Below, piece by piece: positions 25,947-34,904 of a DNA stretch of 64,000 nucleotides. The translations under genes were made by a program, and so were the position numbers. The notes under the pieces are model-generated. The model was given only the letters and a program-made list of their open reading frames with translations, had not been told where the DNA came from and searched no databases. The stretch is from NCBI RefSeq assembly GCF_039794105.1, contig NZ_JBDIWA010000003.1, forward strand, positions 150,787 through 214,786, in the 5' to 3' direction. This DNA comes from Kuenenia sp039794105. Its GTDB lineage: Bacteria > Planctomycetota > Brocadiia > Brocadiales > Brocadiaceae. The first letter of the stretch is position 1. Each line of letters starts with the position of its first letter.

Positions 25947-27539
25947 TCATAAAGTTTTCCGCAAAATTTTACCGCTTTTAATGCCGGAGTGTTTACCCTT
26001 CTGCACGGTAACGTTTCCATTTACAATTACATATTCAACTCCCACCGAATATTGATGAGGGTTTGCAAAGGTACTCTTGTCAGTAATTGTTTCCGGATTA
26101 AAGATTGTTATGTCGGCAAAATATCCTTCTTTTATGAAACCCCGCTGGTCTAATCCCGCCTTTTGGGCAGGGAGGCCTGTCATTTTCCGGATCGCCTCTT
26201 CTACCGAAAAAAGCTTTTTTTCTCTGCAAAACTTCCCCAATATCCTGGAAAACGTCCCATAACTTCGCGGATGAGGGTTGCCCTCAGCAAGTACGCCCTC
26301 GCCAGATCGGGTGGAACTATCGGAACCCACGCATACAAAATCCCAACTCAATATGCTTTCCAGATTTTTTTCAGACATATTAAACAAAAAAATATCCACC
26401 CTGGTATCCTCTTCTATCAGAAGGTCTAGCACCTCCTCCAGCGGGGGTTTCTTCTGTATCGCAGCGATTTCTGCAATAGATTTACCAGTCATCCACCTGT
26501 TTTTCTGAGTAGAAACAGAAGAAATAACTATATCTGACCAAAATGGCGCCTCATCACCTTTTGACATCTCTTCAGCAATGCGCTTTCTTACCGCACGGTC
26601 TTTTAATCTTTGGATTTGATCTTCTATACCTCCATCGTATACCCAGGCAGGCAAAATGACGTCGAGGTCTGTTGCTGCTGCTGTATAGGGATAGCGGTCA
26701 CAGGTAACATTCACCCCTGTGTTTATTGCATATGCTATCAATGCCTTTACCTTCTCCAATTTGTGCCAATTTTCCTGTCCCATTGTCTTAATATGCGATA
26801 TCTGCACATTAACGCCGGTCTCTTCCGCCACCTTTATCGCTTCAGCAATGGCATTTTCCAGGTCTTCGCCTTCATTTCGTACATGGGTTGCATAGAGTCC
26901 GCCATATTCATTCACCCTATTGCACATTGTTACCAGTTCGTCAAATTCCGCATAACAGCCCGGCGGATAAACCAGACCGCTGGACATGCCAAAAGCGCCG
27001 GCTTTCATAGCTTCTTCCAGGTACTTGCACATTACCGATAATTCAGCTTTAGTAGCAACCCTGTTATCATATCCTACAGCACACGCTCTGATATTCCCAT
27101 GACCCACAAGAAAAGCCCTGTTTACAGAACTATTTATCCCTTCCGCAACATCAAAAAACCCTTGAGCAGAACGCCATGAGGGAACGATGCCGTATTTTGA
27201 CAATCCTTGCCTGCGCCGTTCCAGTAATTTTCCCCGCAACGGAAAAGCAGATAACCCACAATTGCCACAAACCTCCGTAGTGACGCCGTCCAGTATTTTG
27301 CTTTCACTTTCCCGACACGCAAGCCACAGAAAATCGCTATGAGAGTGAATGTCAATGAATCCCGGAGCAACGATCATCCCCTCTGCATCAATTCGTGTGC
27401 AGGTATTACAGGAAATACGATCTTCTATTACTTCAATCTTATTTCCCTTTATACCAACGTCCATTTTTTTACCGGGCATTCCGGTACCGTCTATCAATAA
27501 ACCTTTTTCTATTATCAGATCAAGATCCAATTTTCGCAT
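25947..27539 (-). CDS. N-acyl-D-amino-acid deacylase (amidohydrolase family)
   Basis: A 530-residue amidohydrolase. The metal motif HSHSD is at 65-69, with EVCGNCG (Cys ligand about C94), HVRNEG, ISHIKTMG and GSDSSTRSG further on. These match D-aminoacylases and N-acyl-D-amino-acid deacylases, zinc enzymes that release D-amino acids from N-acyl forms. Dihydroorotase-like or D-hydantoinase-like activity is less likely given the GNCG Cys ligand. It is probably cytoplasmic, as no signal peptide is seen. The ATG at 27539 gives the usual short N-terminal beta segment (DLIIEKGLLIDGTG). The gene lies alone between a MITE-like element and a small lipoprotein gene. Confidence 0.9.
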   Translation of the reverse strand: MRKLDLDLIIEKGLLIDGTGMPGKKMDVGIKGNKIEVIEDRISCNTCTRIDAEGMIVAPGFIDIHSHSDFLWLACRESESKILDGVTTEVCGNCGLSAFPLRGKLLERRRQGLSKYGIVPSWRSAQGFFDVAEGINSSVNRAFLVGHGNIRACAVGYDNRVATKAELSVMCKYLEEAMKAGAFGMSSGLVYPPGCYAEFDELVTMCNRVNEYGGLYATHVRNEGEDLENAIAEAIKVAEETGVNVQISHIKTMGQENWHKLEKVKALIAYAINTGVNVTCDRYPYTAAATDLDVILPAWVYDGGIEDQIQRLKDRAVRKRIAEEMSKGDEAPFWSDIVISSVSTQKNRWMTGKSIAEIAAIQKKPPLEEVLDLLIEEDTRVDIFLFNMSEKNLESILSWDFVCVGSDSSTRSGEGVLAEGNPHPRSYGTFSRILGKFCREKKLFSVEEAIRKMTGLPAQKAGLDQRGFIKEGYFADITIFNPETITDKSTFANPHQYSVGVEYVIVNGNVTVQKGKHSGIKSGKILRKTL

Positions 27540-27584
27540 TATCTCTTTTCGCTCTATTCTGTAAACCTGGGGGGGGAAGGGATT

Positions 27585-27779
27585 TTATTCTTCTACTAAT
27601 GAGGATGGTTTATCCAGCCCCAATACTGTATCTACATCTTTGTGGAGTGAATCGAGGTCTGTCTTGATGGTGTCGATGTGCCTTTTGCAGTGTGTGGAGG
27701 AGCAACCGGTAAAATAAGTAAGAGCTACTATTAAAAAGACTGGCAGAAAGAAGTGTACTTTAAAAGAATTTCGTTTCAT
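27585..27779 (-). CDS. Small predicted lipoprotein
   Basis: A 64-residue frame with a lysine/arginine start, a hydrophobic stretch and the lipobox YFTGC, followed by a short polar helix (THCKRHIDTIKTDLDSLHKD). It would be a short lipid-anchored envelope peptide. I do not recognise a family and no function can be given. The start ATG at 27779 has only a weak ribosome binding site. It lies 45 bases upstream of the deacylase gene on the same strand. Confidence 0.65.
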   Translation of the reverse strand: MKRNSFKVHFFLPVFLIVALTYFTGCSSTHCKRHIDTIKTDLDSLHKDVDTVLGLDKPSSLVEE

Positions 27780-27836
27780 GATTAAATGTCCAAAAAATAA
27801 GTGTTCTTTTTATAAATGTTTCATCCGGCAAAGAAA

Positions 27837-27886
27837 ATCGGCAATCGGCAATCTACAGTCGGCAAATTGCAGATTGTGAACTGTAG
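27837..27886. repeat. Degenerate heptamer array 6
   Basis: Units CGGCAAT, CGGCAAT, CTACAGT, CGGCAAA, TTGCAGA, TTGTGAA and CTGTAGA in a row, of the same family as the other heptamer arrays. Confidence 0.75.
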
Positions 27887-27907
27887 AAATTATTATAAAA
27901 ACTCGGC

Positions 27908-27970
27908 GCGGGTTCAGGTTTGCAACCGTTCGGCTGAGCTCACGAAGAACGGTTGCAAACCTGAACCCGC
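27908..27970. repeat. GCGGGTTCAGGTTTGCAACC long hairpin
   Basis: Arms of about 25 bases beginning GCGGGTTCAGGTTTGCAACC close a loop of about 12 bases. The outer arm equals the terminal repeat of the 300-bp elements. The gap 27780-28120 contains this, heptamer array 6 and a composite repeat, with no gene visible. Confidence 0.85.
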
Positions 27971-28020
27971 ATGGGACTTCTTTGCATTTTTTGGCAAAAT
28001 ATTTAATTTTTTAATTAGTG

Positions 28021-28089
28021 CAATCTGTGTAATCTGTGGTTCCACCTTTCGTACTTCCTGCCTGGTTGGTTCTGGCGACCCCAGCTTAG
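28021..28089 (+). repeat. Composite intergenic repeat, copy 2
   Basis: Contains AATCTGTGTAATCTGTGG, TTTCGTACTTC and TTGGTTCTGGCGACCCCAGC in the same order as at 51142-51231. It is followed by a TACGATTTAC-type half repeat that runs up to the rpoN stop codon. Confidence 0.7.
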
Positions 28090-28120
28090 GATTTAGGATT
28101 TTAAATCGTACTTCGTAAAT

Positions 28121-29578
28121 CTAATATGCTTTTCGCTGCCTTGATGAGGGTATTTTTAGAATACGGCGGTATTTGGTGACCGTTCTCCTGGCTATGTCTA
28201 CCCCTGAGGCGCCTAATTTATCTGCAACCTCTTCATCGCTCAATGGGTTTGATTTATCTTCTTTTGCAACAATTTCAATAAGTTTCTGCCGGATAGATTC
28301 CCATGATTCCATATTACCGTCGGCATTCTGAAAACCTCCCGTGAAGAAAAATTTCATTTCAAAAACGCCCTGCGGGGTTTGAATATATTTATGGGCAATT
28401 GCACGGCTCACCGTTGAAACATGGACGCCAACAATATCGGCAACGTCCTGCATCTTCAATGTTCGCAGGCGGTGAACTCCTTCATCTAAAAACCCCTTTT
28501 GCATGCTTACAATTTTGCATGCTACTTTATATAATGTACTCCTCCGTTGCTCTATGGCGTCAACCAGCCATTTAGCAGATTCAATCTTCTTCTGTATATA
28601 CTGGCGCGTTGAACTATCAATATTGCCTTCACTCAAAGATTTTCTATAAAAGGAGCTAATATGCAAATGTGGTATATTCGCATTATCAATCAAAAATACC
28701 TCATATTCCCCGTCAATTTGTTCTACCTTCACTTCAGGGACCACATAAGGAATTGTTTCATCGTTAAATACAGAACCTGGTTTTGGGTTTAGTGTACGAA
28801 TAAATTCTACCTGTTTTTTGATAGTTTCAAGACTATATCCTGTTTTCTTTGCTATGGCAGGATATTTTCTTGATTCGATTTCTAATAAATAATTTTGCAG
28901 AAGATCCTTTGTTATGTGGTAATTCGGATCACGATTGTCTAACTGTAACAGTAAACATTCCTGTAAATTTCTCGCTCCGATACCAGGCGGCTCCAATGTC
29001 TGTACAATTTCTAACGCCTTTTCGGCGTCCGCCAAAGAAACAGGTTTTTCAAAAGACGAAACTATTTCTTCTAACGGACCGGATAAATATCCGGAGGTAT
29101 CAACAGAATAAATAATATTCTCACATGCTTCATAAAGATGTTCAGGAACTTCCATAAGCGATAACTGCCCCAGCAGGTAATCATGAAGCGACATTGGTTT
29201 GGCGGCAGTATTTTCCAATGCCTCTTGTTTCTGATCACGTTCATCAGAAAGGGCACTCTTCCGGATTGTCGTCTTCGAATAATATTCATTCCAATCTTCC
29301 GCCATCTCATTATGCCGGTCAACCTCTGCCTTTTTGGCGTCATCCCATTCAGTTTGAGCAGCATTTTCTCCGGCAATTGAGCCGTCTTCTGAGACAGGGC
29401 TATCTTCTTTCGGTTGTTCAACCACCTCCTCAAGAACCGGGTTATCCATCAGCTCTTGCTGTACGCGCTCTGCCAGGGCCAATAACGGAAGCTGGAGTAT
29501 TTCTATAGACTGAATTATCTGGGGAGACAACTTCATCTTTTGCTGGAGTTGCGGCAATAAAGAAGACTGCATTTTCAT
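28121..29578 (-). CDS. rpoN: RNA polymerase sigma-54 factor
   Basis: A complete 485-residue sigma-54. Region I is glutamine-rich (SLLPQLQQKMKLSPQIIQSI, then EILQLP). Region II is acidic (about 50-110). The core-binding domain and an HTH (MQDVADIVGVHVSTVSRAIA) follow, and the RpoN box ARRTVTKYRRILKIPSSRQR is near the C-terminus. It directs RNA polymerase to -24/-12 promoters with help from AAA+ activators. No NtrC-type activator is encoded in this window, so its targets here are unknown. The ATG at 29578 fits the family. No lptA/lptB-type neighbours typical of proteobacterial rpoN loci lie directly beside it, although lptB is elsewhere in the window. Confidence 0.96.
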   Translation of the reverse strand: MKMQSSLLPQLQQKMKLSPQIIQSIEILQLPLLALAERVQQELMDNPVLEEVVEQPKEDSPVSEDGSIAGENAAQTEWDDAKKAEVDRHNEMAEDWNEYYSKTTIRKSALSDERDQKQEALENTAAKPMSLHDYLLGQLSLMEVPEHLYEACENIIYSVDTSGYLSGPLEEIVSSFEKPVSLADAEKALEIVQTLEPPGIGARNLQECLLLQLDNRDPNYHITKDLLQNYLLEIESRKYPAIAKKTGYSLETIKKQVEFIRTLNPKPGSVFNDETIPYVVPEVKVEQIDGEYEVFLIDNANIPHLHISSFYRKSLSEGNIDSSTRQYIQKKIESAKWLVDAIEQRRSTLYKVACKIVSMQKGFLDEGVHRLRTLKMQDVADIVGVHVSTVSRAIAHKYIQTPQGVFEMKFFFTGGFQNADGNMESWESIRQKLIEIVAKEDKSNPLSDEEVADKLGASGVDIARRTVTKYRRILKIPSSRQRKAY

Positions 29579-29648
29579 TAAAAATCACCTTCCCAAAAAT
29601 TAACTATAAATATATGGTGTTGTGTTTCAGTAAAAAGCATACGTTAAA

Positions 29649-30254
29649 CTAGTTCCTCATCTCATTCCTATCACTGACCGCATCGGCTACGATAGCAGTA
29701 TTTGCATATTCAAGATAACTGCCAGTCGGCAACCCGCGGGCAATCCTCGTAACTTTAACGCCAAATGATTGTAATTGTTTATATATATATACGGCGGTTA
29801 TATCCCCTTCCATATTCAAATTAGTGGCAAGTATCACCTCTTTAACGCCGTCGTCTTTTACTCTTTGCAAAAGTCTGCCAATAGTAAGTAAGTCGGGGTC
29901 AATACCCTCAAGGGGGGAAATATGTCCCTGGAGTATATGATAATGGCCGTTATATTTGCCAGTTTTTTCAATAGTTAGTAAATCTGCGAACTGTTCAACA
30001 ACGCAAATAATTGAACTATCCCTGCGTATATTACTACAAATATGGCACGGGCTATTTTCTGAGACGTTAAAACAAACAGTACATATTTTCATATATTTCT
30101 TTACATCGCGAATAGCGTACGCCAGCTTCATAGCATCGTCAACCGGCTGTTTTAAAACATAACAGGCTAACCGTTCTGCGGTCTTCTGCCCAATCCCAGG
30201 CATTTTCCCAAACTCACTAATAAGTTTATTCACTGTTTGCGGATAAGTATTCAA
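29649..30254 (-). CDS. recR: Recombination protein RecR
   Basis: A 201-residue RecR. A helix-hairpin-helix lies in KMPGIGQKTAERLA, the zinc site is CTVCFNVSENSPCHIC, and a TOPRIM domain follows (IICVVEQFADLLTIEKTG, then LATNLNMEGDITA). With RecO and RecF it loads RecA at single-strand gaps. I choose a TTG start at 30254, because it gives the family start NTYPQTVNKLI and follows a GAGG site; the longer frame from another TTG at 30296 overlaps ybaB. The order dnaX, ybaB, recR is widely conserved and is kept here. Confidence 0.92.
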   Translation of the reverse strand: MNTYPQTVNKLISEFGKMPGIGQKTAERLACYVLKQPVDDAMKLAYAIRDVKKYMKICTVCFNVSENSPCHICSNIRRDSSIICVVEQFADLLTIEKTGKYNGHYHILQGHISPLEGIDPDLLTIGRLLQRVKDDGVKEVILATNLNMEGDITAVYIYKQLQSFGVKVTRIARGLPTGSYLEYANTAIVADAVSDRNEMRN

Positions 30255-30285
30255 AGCACATACCTCTTTATGATCAATGAACGAA

Positions 30286-30633
30286 TCATCCCCCAAACAT
30301 TCCTGACATGCCGGGAATATTTAGCCCGCCGGTAAATTTCCCCATCTCGGATTGATATAATTCCTGAGATTTTTTCAACGCCTGGGAAACGGCGGAAAGG
30401 ATAAGATCTTCCAGCATCTGAACATCTTCCGGGTCTACCACTTCCGGGTCAATTTTTATAGAAAGGATTTCCTGCTTCCCATTCATGTGTACCGTAATCA
30501 TACCGCCACCGGAGGTAGCCTCTATTACACGTTCTTTCAAATCTCTCTGGGCATCCTCCATCTGCTTTTGCATTTTCTGCGCCTGCTTCTGCATCTGTTT
30601 CATCATTTCTGTCATATTGCCAAAACCCTTCAT
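30286..30633 (-). CDS. ybaB: YbaB/EbfC nucleoid-associated protein
   Basis: A 115-residue protein with the methionine- and glutamine-rich first helix (MMKQMQKQAQKMQKQMEDAQ), the central strand motif EATSGGGMITVHMNGKQEI and a C-terminal helix with a Gly/Met tail. This is the YbaB/EbfC family of small dimeric DNA-binding proteins that help organise the nucleoid. It lies between dnaX and recR, nine bases after dnaX, in the usual conserved cluster. Confidence 0.95.
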   Translation of the reverse strand: MKGFGNMTEMMKQMQKQAQKMQKQMEDAQRDLKERVIEATSGGGMITVHMNGKQEILSIKIDPEVVDPEDVQMLEDLILSAVSQALKKSQELYQSEMGKFTGGLNIPGMSGMFGG

Positions 30634-30642
30634 TTCACCCCC

Positions 30643-32319
30643 CTATCGGTTAACTTTAATAACACGACCGTCAAATAATTCTAACGTTTTTTTTACTGCC
30701 GGTTCTGAAAACACCGTATCGTTTATTTGCTGTACACCACCACCATTGTCTAAACTTTGGTTCTGTCTGTTCTCTTCCGGCTCTTCTTTTTCAAATAGTA
30801 CAAGCTTCAGTTCCCTAAAGCCCGGCACTACTTCTTTCGCACAATTTTCTATAAGTTTTTTTTCTTCCGGTTGCTCCAATCTTTCTTTCTGAAAAAGAAA
30901 TTTTCTGGAAAATGCAACTACCAATACTCCCGCATCGCTGCTTACCAGCCGGCCTTCCTTGAAAAACGCCCAGGTAGATTTCTTCTTTTTCTGAATACTT
31001 TTAAGGATATCCCCCCATACCTCGTTTTTTTCCCTCGCGATTCCGGAAGTTATTTTTTCTTCTTTTGTGGGAGGTATCACATCGCCTTCTTCTATTGATT
31101 TTTCCGACACTGTCTGCCGGGCAAGCGATTCCGCAGGAAGGAGAATATCATCACTTCTCTTGCCAGTGATATTGTCAACTTGTTCCAGTTTTCCCTCTAA
31201 TGCCGTTATGCGTCCAACAAGGTCAGACAATACGCCGATAGATTCCATCCGGCACAGTTTTATGACGGCCATTTCCGCAGAAATCCGCTGCAGTAAAGAA
31301 TCCGTAGAGCGTATCCTCATCACGGAAAGCATTTGGATCATATACATAAGTGTATCGCCTGAAAATGATTTTTCAAAGCTATGAATAAAAGACTCGTCAT
31401 ACTCAGCCCATGCTGCATCCGGACCACAGGAAGAAAATACCAAAAGATCTCTTAACCGCAGAAGCAACTGATCAATAAACTCCGCCGGAGTCTTTCCCTC
31501 ATTCAAAATATCATCCACAATTCTCAGCGCGCCTGAAGCATCTTTGTTCACAAAACACTCAAACATACTATAAATCTTATCATCATCAATATACCCCAGC
31601 ACATAATTCACATCCGCCGATGTCACCTTATCATCACAGAAAGAAAATAGTTGATCGAGTACAGACTGTGAATCCCTTAATCCTCCCTTTGCATATTTTG
31701 CAATCGCATGGAGGGCAGCGGACTCTATTTGTTTCCCTTCCGTTTTGCATATTTCCAAAAGGTGTTTTTCAATATCATTAACGGAAATATTCTTAAAATC
31801 AAATCGCTGGCACCGCGATTGAACTGTTTCAGGAAGACGGTTTGCCGCAGTTGTCGCAAATATAAACTTAACATGAGATGGAGGTTCTTCGAGGGTTTTA
31901 AGAAGGGCATTAAATGCTTCGCGGGTAAGCATGTGTACTTCATCAATAATGTAAATTCTATACCGCGCTCTCGATGGGGCAAACCCTACATTTTGGCGTA
32001 TATTTCTTATTTCATCAATTCCGCGGTTTGAGGCGCCGTCAATTTCCAGAACGTCTATGTCGCTTCCTTCGGAAATGCTCTGGCAGATATCGCATACGTT
32101 GCATGGGGTATCAGTAGGTCCATTAACACAATTTAACGCCTTTGACAGTATACGCGCCGTAGAGGTCTTGCCTACGCCCCTCGGACCGGCAAACAGATAA
32201 GCATGGGCTACCCTGTCGGTACGTATTGCATTCCCAAGGGTTTTTACTATAGGCGCTTGCCCTACTATGTCGCTAAAGGTTTGAGGTCGGTATCTACGGG
32301 CTAATACTACATAAGACAT
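30643..32319 (-). CDS. dnaX: DNA polymerase III subunits gamma and tau
   Basis: A 558-residue DnaX. Walker A is GPRGVGKTST, the zinc-binding Cys cluster is CVNGPTDTPCNVCDIC, Walker B is IYIIDEVHML, and sensor-1 and arginine-finger regions follow (FIFATTAANRLPETVQSRCQ). Domain III and a long tau-like C-terminal part come after. It is the clamp-loader motor and links the polymerase to the helicase. The ATG at 32319 follows AGGTGA and gives the usual start MSYVVLARRYRPQTF. I see no clear AAAAAAG slippery site that would make a short gamma form. Confidence 0.95.
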   Translation of the reverse strand: MSYVVLARRYRPQTFSDIVGQAPIVKTLGNAIRTDRVAHAYLFAGPRGVGKTSTARILSKALNCVNGPTDTPCNVCDICQSISEGSDIDVLEIDGASNRGIDEIRNIRQNVGFAPSRARYRIYIIDEVHMLTREAFNALLKTLEEPPSHVKFIFATTAANRLPETVQSRCQRFDFKNISVNDIEKHLLEICKTEGKQIESAALHAIAKYAKGGLRDSQSVLDQLFSFCDDKVTSADVNYVLGYIDDDKIYSMFECFVNKDASGALRIVDDILNEGKTPAEFIDQLLLRLRDLLVFSSCGPDAAWAEYDESFIHSFEKSFSGDTLMYMIQMLSVMRIRSTDSLLQRISAEMAVIKLCRMESIGVLSDLVGRITALEGKLEQVDNITGKRSDDILLPAESLARQTVSEKSIEEGDVIPPTKEEKITSGIAREKNEVWGDILKSIQKKKKSTWAFFKEGRLVSSDAGVLVVAFSRKFLFQKERLEQPEEKKLIENCAKEVVPGFRELKLVLFEKEEPEENRQNQSLDNGGGVQQINDTVFSEPAVKKTLELFDGRVIKVNR

Positions 32320-32433
32320 TGAAAAATCACCTGCATTCCTTTTCAACCATACAGTTTTTTAACACACTTCAGTAACTTCTCAATAAGTTGTTGAATCTCT
32401 CGGTAAAAACCACCACATAAAAGGTTTTATAAA

Positions 32434-32706
32434 CGGCCGTGCACTTTTTTCGTGCCCCCTTCTGTTAGTTTACCAATGCAGTTAGCTCAGGCCAGACTAA
32501 CTCACGGCACATGAGGACAAGTGTTTATGGCTGCTTGCTTCCGCATCTGACCAGATTCGCATCGTCTCCCATTGCATGAGATCCAACCTTCATCACCACT
32601 TACATTAACAAAGATAACAGTCGTGAGCCCTCAGAAAAGCGATCAATCCTGCTATAGCGGGTTGCAGGTTACAGGGTACCGCTAGCTCCCCATCTAGCAC
32701 GGCCAA
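32434..32706 (-). ncRNA. ffs: Large bacterial signal recognition particle RNA
   Basis: On the minus strand the segment begins GGCCGTGCTAGATGGGGAGC, then GGTACCCTGTAACC, the Alu-domain pattern of large bacterial SRP RNA. Further on it has GGTCAGATGCGGAAGCAAGC, the highly conserved helix 8 with its GGAA tetraloop that binds Ffh. The 3' end, GCACGGCC, pairs with the 5' end. The length of about 270 nucleotides matches the Gram-positive or Thermus-like long form rather than 4.5S RNA. It sits between dnaX and tRNA-Ser, a common place for this gene. The ends are estimated to within a few bases. Confidence 0.92.
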
Positions 32707-32717
32707 TTTTTTAATGA

Positions 32718-32810
32718 TGGCGGAGAGGGCGGGAGTCGAACCCGCGATACCGTTTTAAGCGGTATACGCGCTTTCCAAGCGCGCTCATTCGGCCACTCTG
32801 ACACCTCTCC
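32718..32810 (-). tRNA. tRNA-Ser (anticodon GGA)
   Basis: The minus strand folds as a tRNA with acceptor arm GGAGAGG/CCTCTCC and an encoded CCA end. The anticodon stem CGCGC/GCGCG closes a loop TTGGAAA with anticodon GGA, and a long variable arm (about 16 bases) is typical of class II tRNA-Ser. The T loop reads GGGTTCGACTCCC. Confidence 0.95.
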
Positions 32811-32913
32811 GTCTTTAATCTTCCAGTGCTATTCATTTAAAAAACATACGATTATTTCCGTCACCCTTCATCGCCACTTGCAATAAAACGTTACCACATT
32901 TTACCTTTTTTGA

Positions 32914-33003
32914 TGGCGGAGAGGGTGGGATTCGAACCCACGTTCCGCAACCGCGGAAAACGGTTTTCGAGACCGTCCCGTTCAACCGCTCCGGCACCTC
33001 TCC
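32914..33003 (-). tRNA. tRNA-Ser (anticodon CGA)
   Basis: The minus strand has acceptor arm GGAGAGG/CCTCTCC with an encoded CCA end, anticodon stem ACGGT/ACCGT around CTCGAAA (anticodon CGA), a long variable arm and T loop GGGTTCGAATCCC. It lies about 100 bases upstream of the tRNA-Ser(GGA) gene on the same strand. Confidence 0.95.
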
Positions 33004-33023
33004 GGTTTTTACCTATAAAAAAT

Positions 33024-33196
33024 ACGAAATACGAAGCACGAAACAAATCCGAATAACAAAGCATAAAATTCAAAACACATTTAAAACATACAACAATGTG
33101 AAGCATGAAATCCGAGAGACGAAAGAGGCTTTTGTTTAGAATTTCAAATCATTTTGTCATTAGAATTTGTTTCGGATTTCGTGTTTCGTATTTCAC
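33024..33196. repeat. Inverted repeat with ATACGAAATACGAAG arms
   Basis: AAATACGAAATACGAAGCAC at about 33024 is matched by the inverted TTTCGTGTTTCGTATTTC at about 33178. The arms are related to the ATACGAAATACGAAA block of the composite repeat. It lies in the gap between tRNA-Ser(CGA) and the tadA stop codon. Confidence 0.55.
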
Positions 33197-33267
33197 AGTT
33201 ACCGGATTTCACCAGTAAATATTTTGCCAAAAAAGTGCAAAGAAATTACTGCTAAGGTACTAAACGT

Positions 33268-33765
33268 TTACTTAGTGCGGCAATTCTCTAAAAAAAATCT
33301 CTTTAATATATCCCTGCATTCATCAGCAAGGATATCGGGTATTACTTCCAAACGGTGATTCAACTTAGTATTTTGGACAAGATTCATGACGGACACGCAA
33401 GCGCCCGCCTTTTTATCAACAGCCCCATACACAAGCTTATCAATCCTTGACTGCACCAAGGCCCCGGCACACATTGCGCAGGGTTCCAGAGTTACATAGA
33501 TAGTAGACCCGGTTAGTCGCCAATTTTGCAAATACTCAGCCCCTTGGGTTATCGCTATCATTTCCGCATGGGCTGTCGGGTCTTTAAGCATTTCCCTTTG
33601 GTTATGCGCACGGGCAATAATCCGGTTATCATACACAATTACGGCGCCTACCGGAACTTCATTAATATCCGCAGCCTTTTCCGCTTCTTTAATCGCTTGC
33701 CGCATAAAATACTCATGATTACTGCTTGCGCTTTCCATACCCATTGCCTTATTTAATACTATCAT
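33268..33765 (-). CDS. tadA: tRNA adenosine(34) deaminase TadA
   Basis: A 165-residue zinc deaminase. The HAE motif (H66-A-E68) with the catalytic Glu is followed by PCAMC (C96, C99), and VPVGAVIVYDNRII is the typical first strand. FxLxxRRxK-like variants at the C-terminus are replaced by RDILKRFFLENCRTK. TadA converts A34 to inosine in tRNA-Arg(ACG). That tRNA gene lies 240 bases upstream on the same strand, which supports this function over guanine or cytosine deaminase roles. Start choice: the ATG at 33765, or ATG codons 7 or 9 residues later. Confidence 0.93.
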   Translation of the reverse strand: MIVLNKAMGMESASSNHEYFMRQAIKEAEKAADINEVPVGAVIVYDNRIIARAHNQREMLKDPTAHAEMIAITQGAEYLQNWRLTGSTIYVTLEPCAMCAGALVQSRIDKLVYGAVDKKAGACVSVMNLVQNTKLNHRLEVIPDILADECRDILKRFFLENCRTK

Positions 33766-34006
33766 GTTCTCTGTGTGTTTCGTGATTAAAATCTTTTTGG
33801 TTGCGGCTATGCTGCGTTGCGAGATAGGTATAAAATTTCAATCCCGGTATTGTTAAGAAAATAATATATATCCGCACTCTTTAATTATGAATCAATTCCG
33901 ATGCCGTTCATCATCTATGATAAAACACCTCAGCTTATTTGATATGCATTCTATAGGGGCAAAACACAAACGGGTATAGGAAAGATGATAGATCGTTAAG
34001 TAAAAA

Positions 34007-34080
34007 CGCGCCCAGGAGGACTTGAACCTCCAACCTCCGGATTCGTAGTCCGTGACTCTATCCAATTGAGCTATGGGCGC
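34007..34080 (-). tRNA. tRNA-Arg (anticodon ACG)
   Basis: The minus strand has acceptor arm GCGCCCA/TGGGCGC, D loop AATTGGATA, anticodon loop CTACGAA with anticodon ACG, and T loop GGTTCAAGTCC. No CCA is encoded; the next bases are TTTTT. A34 of this tRNA is the known substrate of TadA, whose gene is the next one downstream. Confidence 0.95.
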
Positions 34081-34529
34081 AAAGTCTTAAAGGCTTTAAA
34101 AAACTGTACACTTAAAACACCAGGCAACAACAATATCGTTGGCGATATTTACAGCATTTACATCAAAATCGTGAGTGTTTTGAGCTAAAGTGCTGTAAGT
34201 TTTATATTCGAATGTTTTGTCATGTTTGTCGTATTTAGTAAATAACGCATGGTTTGGAAATTTTATAAGAAACGTTCGTTTTAGTCAAGAAGCATTTCAA
34301 CAAGCTTGAAAGTCAAAAGGGAGCTATTTACCGTTGGAAAAACAATAGTGGATAATATAGAATTAAAAAAGATTTTATAATCCTACATTTTTAGAAGTAC
34401 GATTTACGAAGTACGATTTTTTAAATCTAAAATCTAAAATCGTAAATCCGAAAAGGAGGTTTTGCAGGCAGCGATAACCGTTGAAAATCAGGCAGAACAA
34501 TGATAATATTCTAACCAGGAGGCTAAAAT
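34081..34529. other. Intergenic stretch with TACGATTTAC repeat
   Basis: No gene with a start codon and family match is visible. At 34396-34449 lies an AGTACGATTTACGAAGTACG hairpin of the TACGATTTAC family. AAATCAGGCAGAACAATG at about 34487, followed by ATAATATTCTA, recurs after the next gene at about 34941 with a few changes. On the minus strand a start-less fragment of about 48 codons (34100-34260) may be a gene remnant. Confidence 0.5.
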
Positions 34530-34904
34530 ATGCCAATAACCAAAGAACTCAGCAATATCAGAAAGTTAGAAGCAGTCGGATTCCCGCATGAACAAGCCGA
34601 GGTGCTTACGGATATAATAGAGGAATCCCACGTTGACGGACAGCAGAGTTTAAAAGACTTTATCGGCAAAATGCACGAAGACACAAACAGGCAATTCGAC
34701 GAGATTAATAAAAGATTCGATGACGTTAATAAAAGATTCGACGGCATTAATAAACAATTCGATGAGTTTCGCAAAGAAATGCACACAGAAATGACTACTT
34801 TGGAATGGCGCATAAAGGCCTCACACTCCTATCTTTTCATGAAAATATTCGCTATCGTCGCAGGCTGCACGAGCATTGCAGTTGCAGTCGCAAAGATATT
34901 ATAA
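34530..34904 (+). CDS. Coiled-coil membrane-anchored protein (DUF1640-like)
   Basis: A 124-residue protein. The first part (ITKELSNIRKLEAVGFPHEQ, then AEVLTDIIEE) resembles the DUF1640/CCDC90-like pattern. A heptad-like array repeats INKRFDDVNKRFDGINKQFD, clearly an internal tandem repeat of seven residues. A single membrane helix (YLFMKIFAIVAGCTSIAVAV) closes the protein. It should be anchored by its C-terminus, with the coiled coil inside the cell. AGGAGG precedes the ATG at 34530. The function is unknown; such small proteins often occur in several copies in one genome. Confidence 0.75.
   Translation: MPITKELSNIRKLEAVGFPHEQAEVLTDIIEESHVDGQQSLKDFIGKMHEDTNRQFDEINKRFDDVNKRFDGINKQFDEFRKEMHTEMTTLEWRIKASHSYLFMKIFAIVAGCTSIAVAVAKIL

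Noticed and set aside
30643..32319. Programmed frameshift for a short gamma form of DnaX
   Set aside because: The A-rich stretch encoding QKKKKST does not give a proper A-AAA-AAG heptamer in frame.
34100..34260. Minus-strand fragment of about 48 codons ending in AWCFKCTVF
   Set aside because: No start codon is present and no family is recognised; at best it is a remnant.
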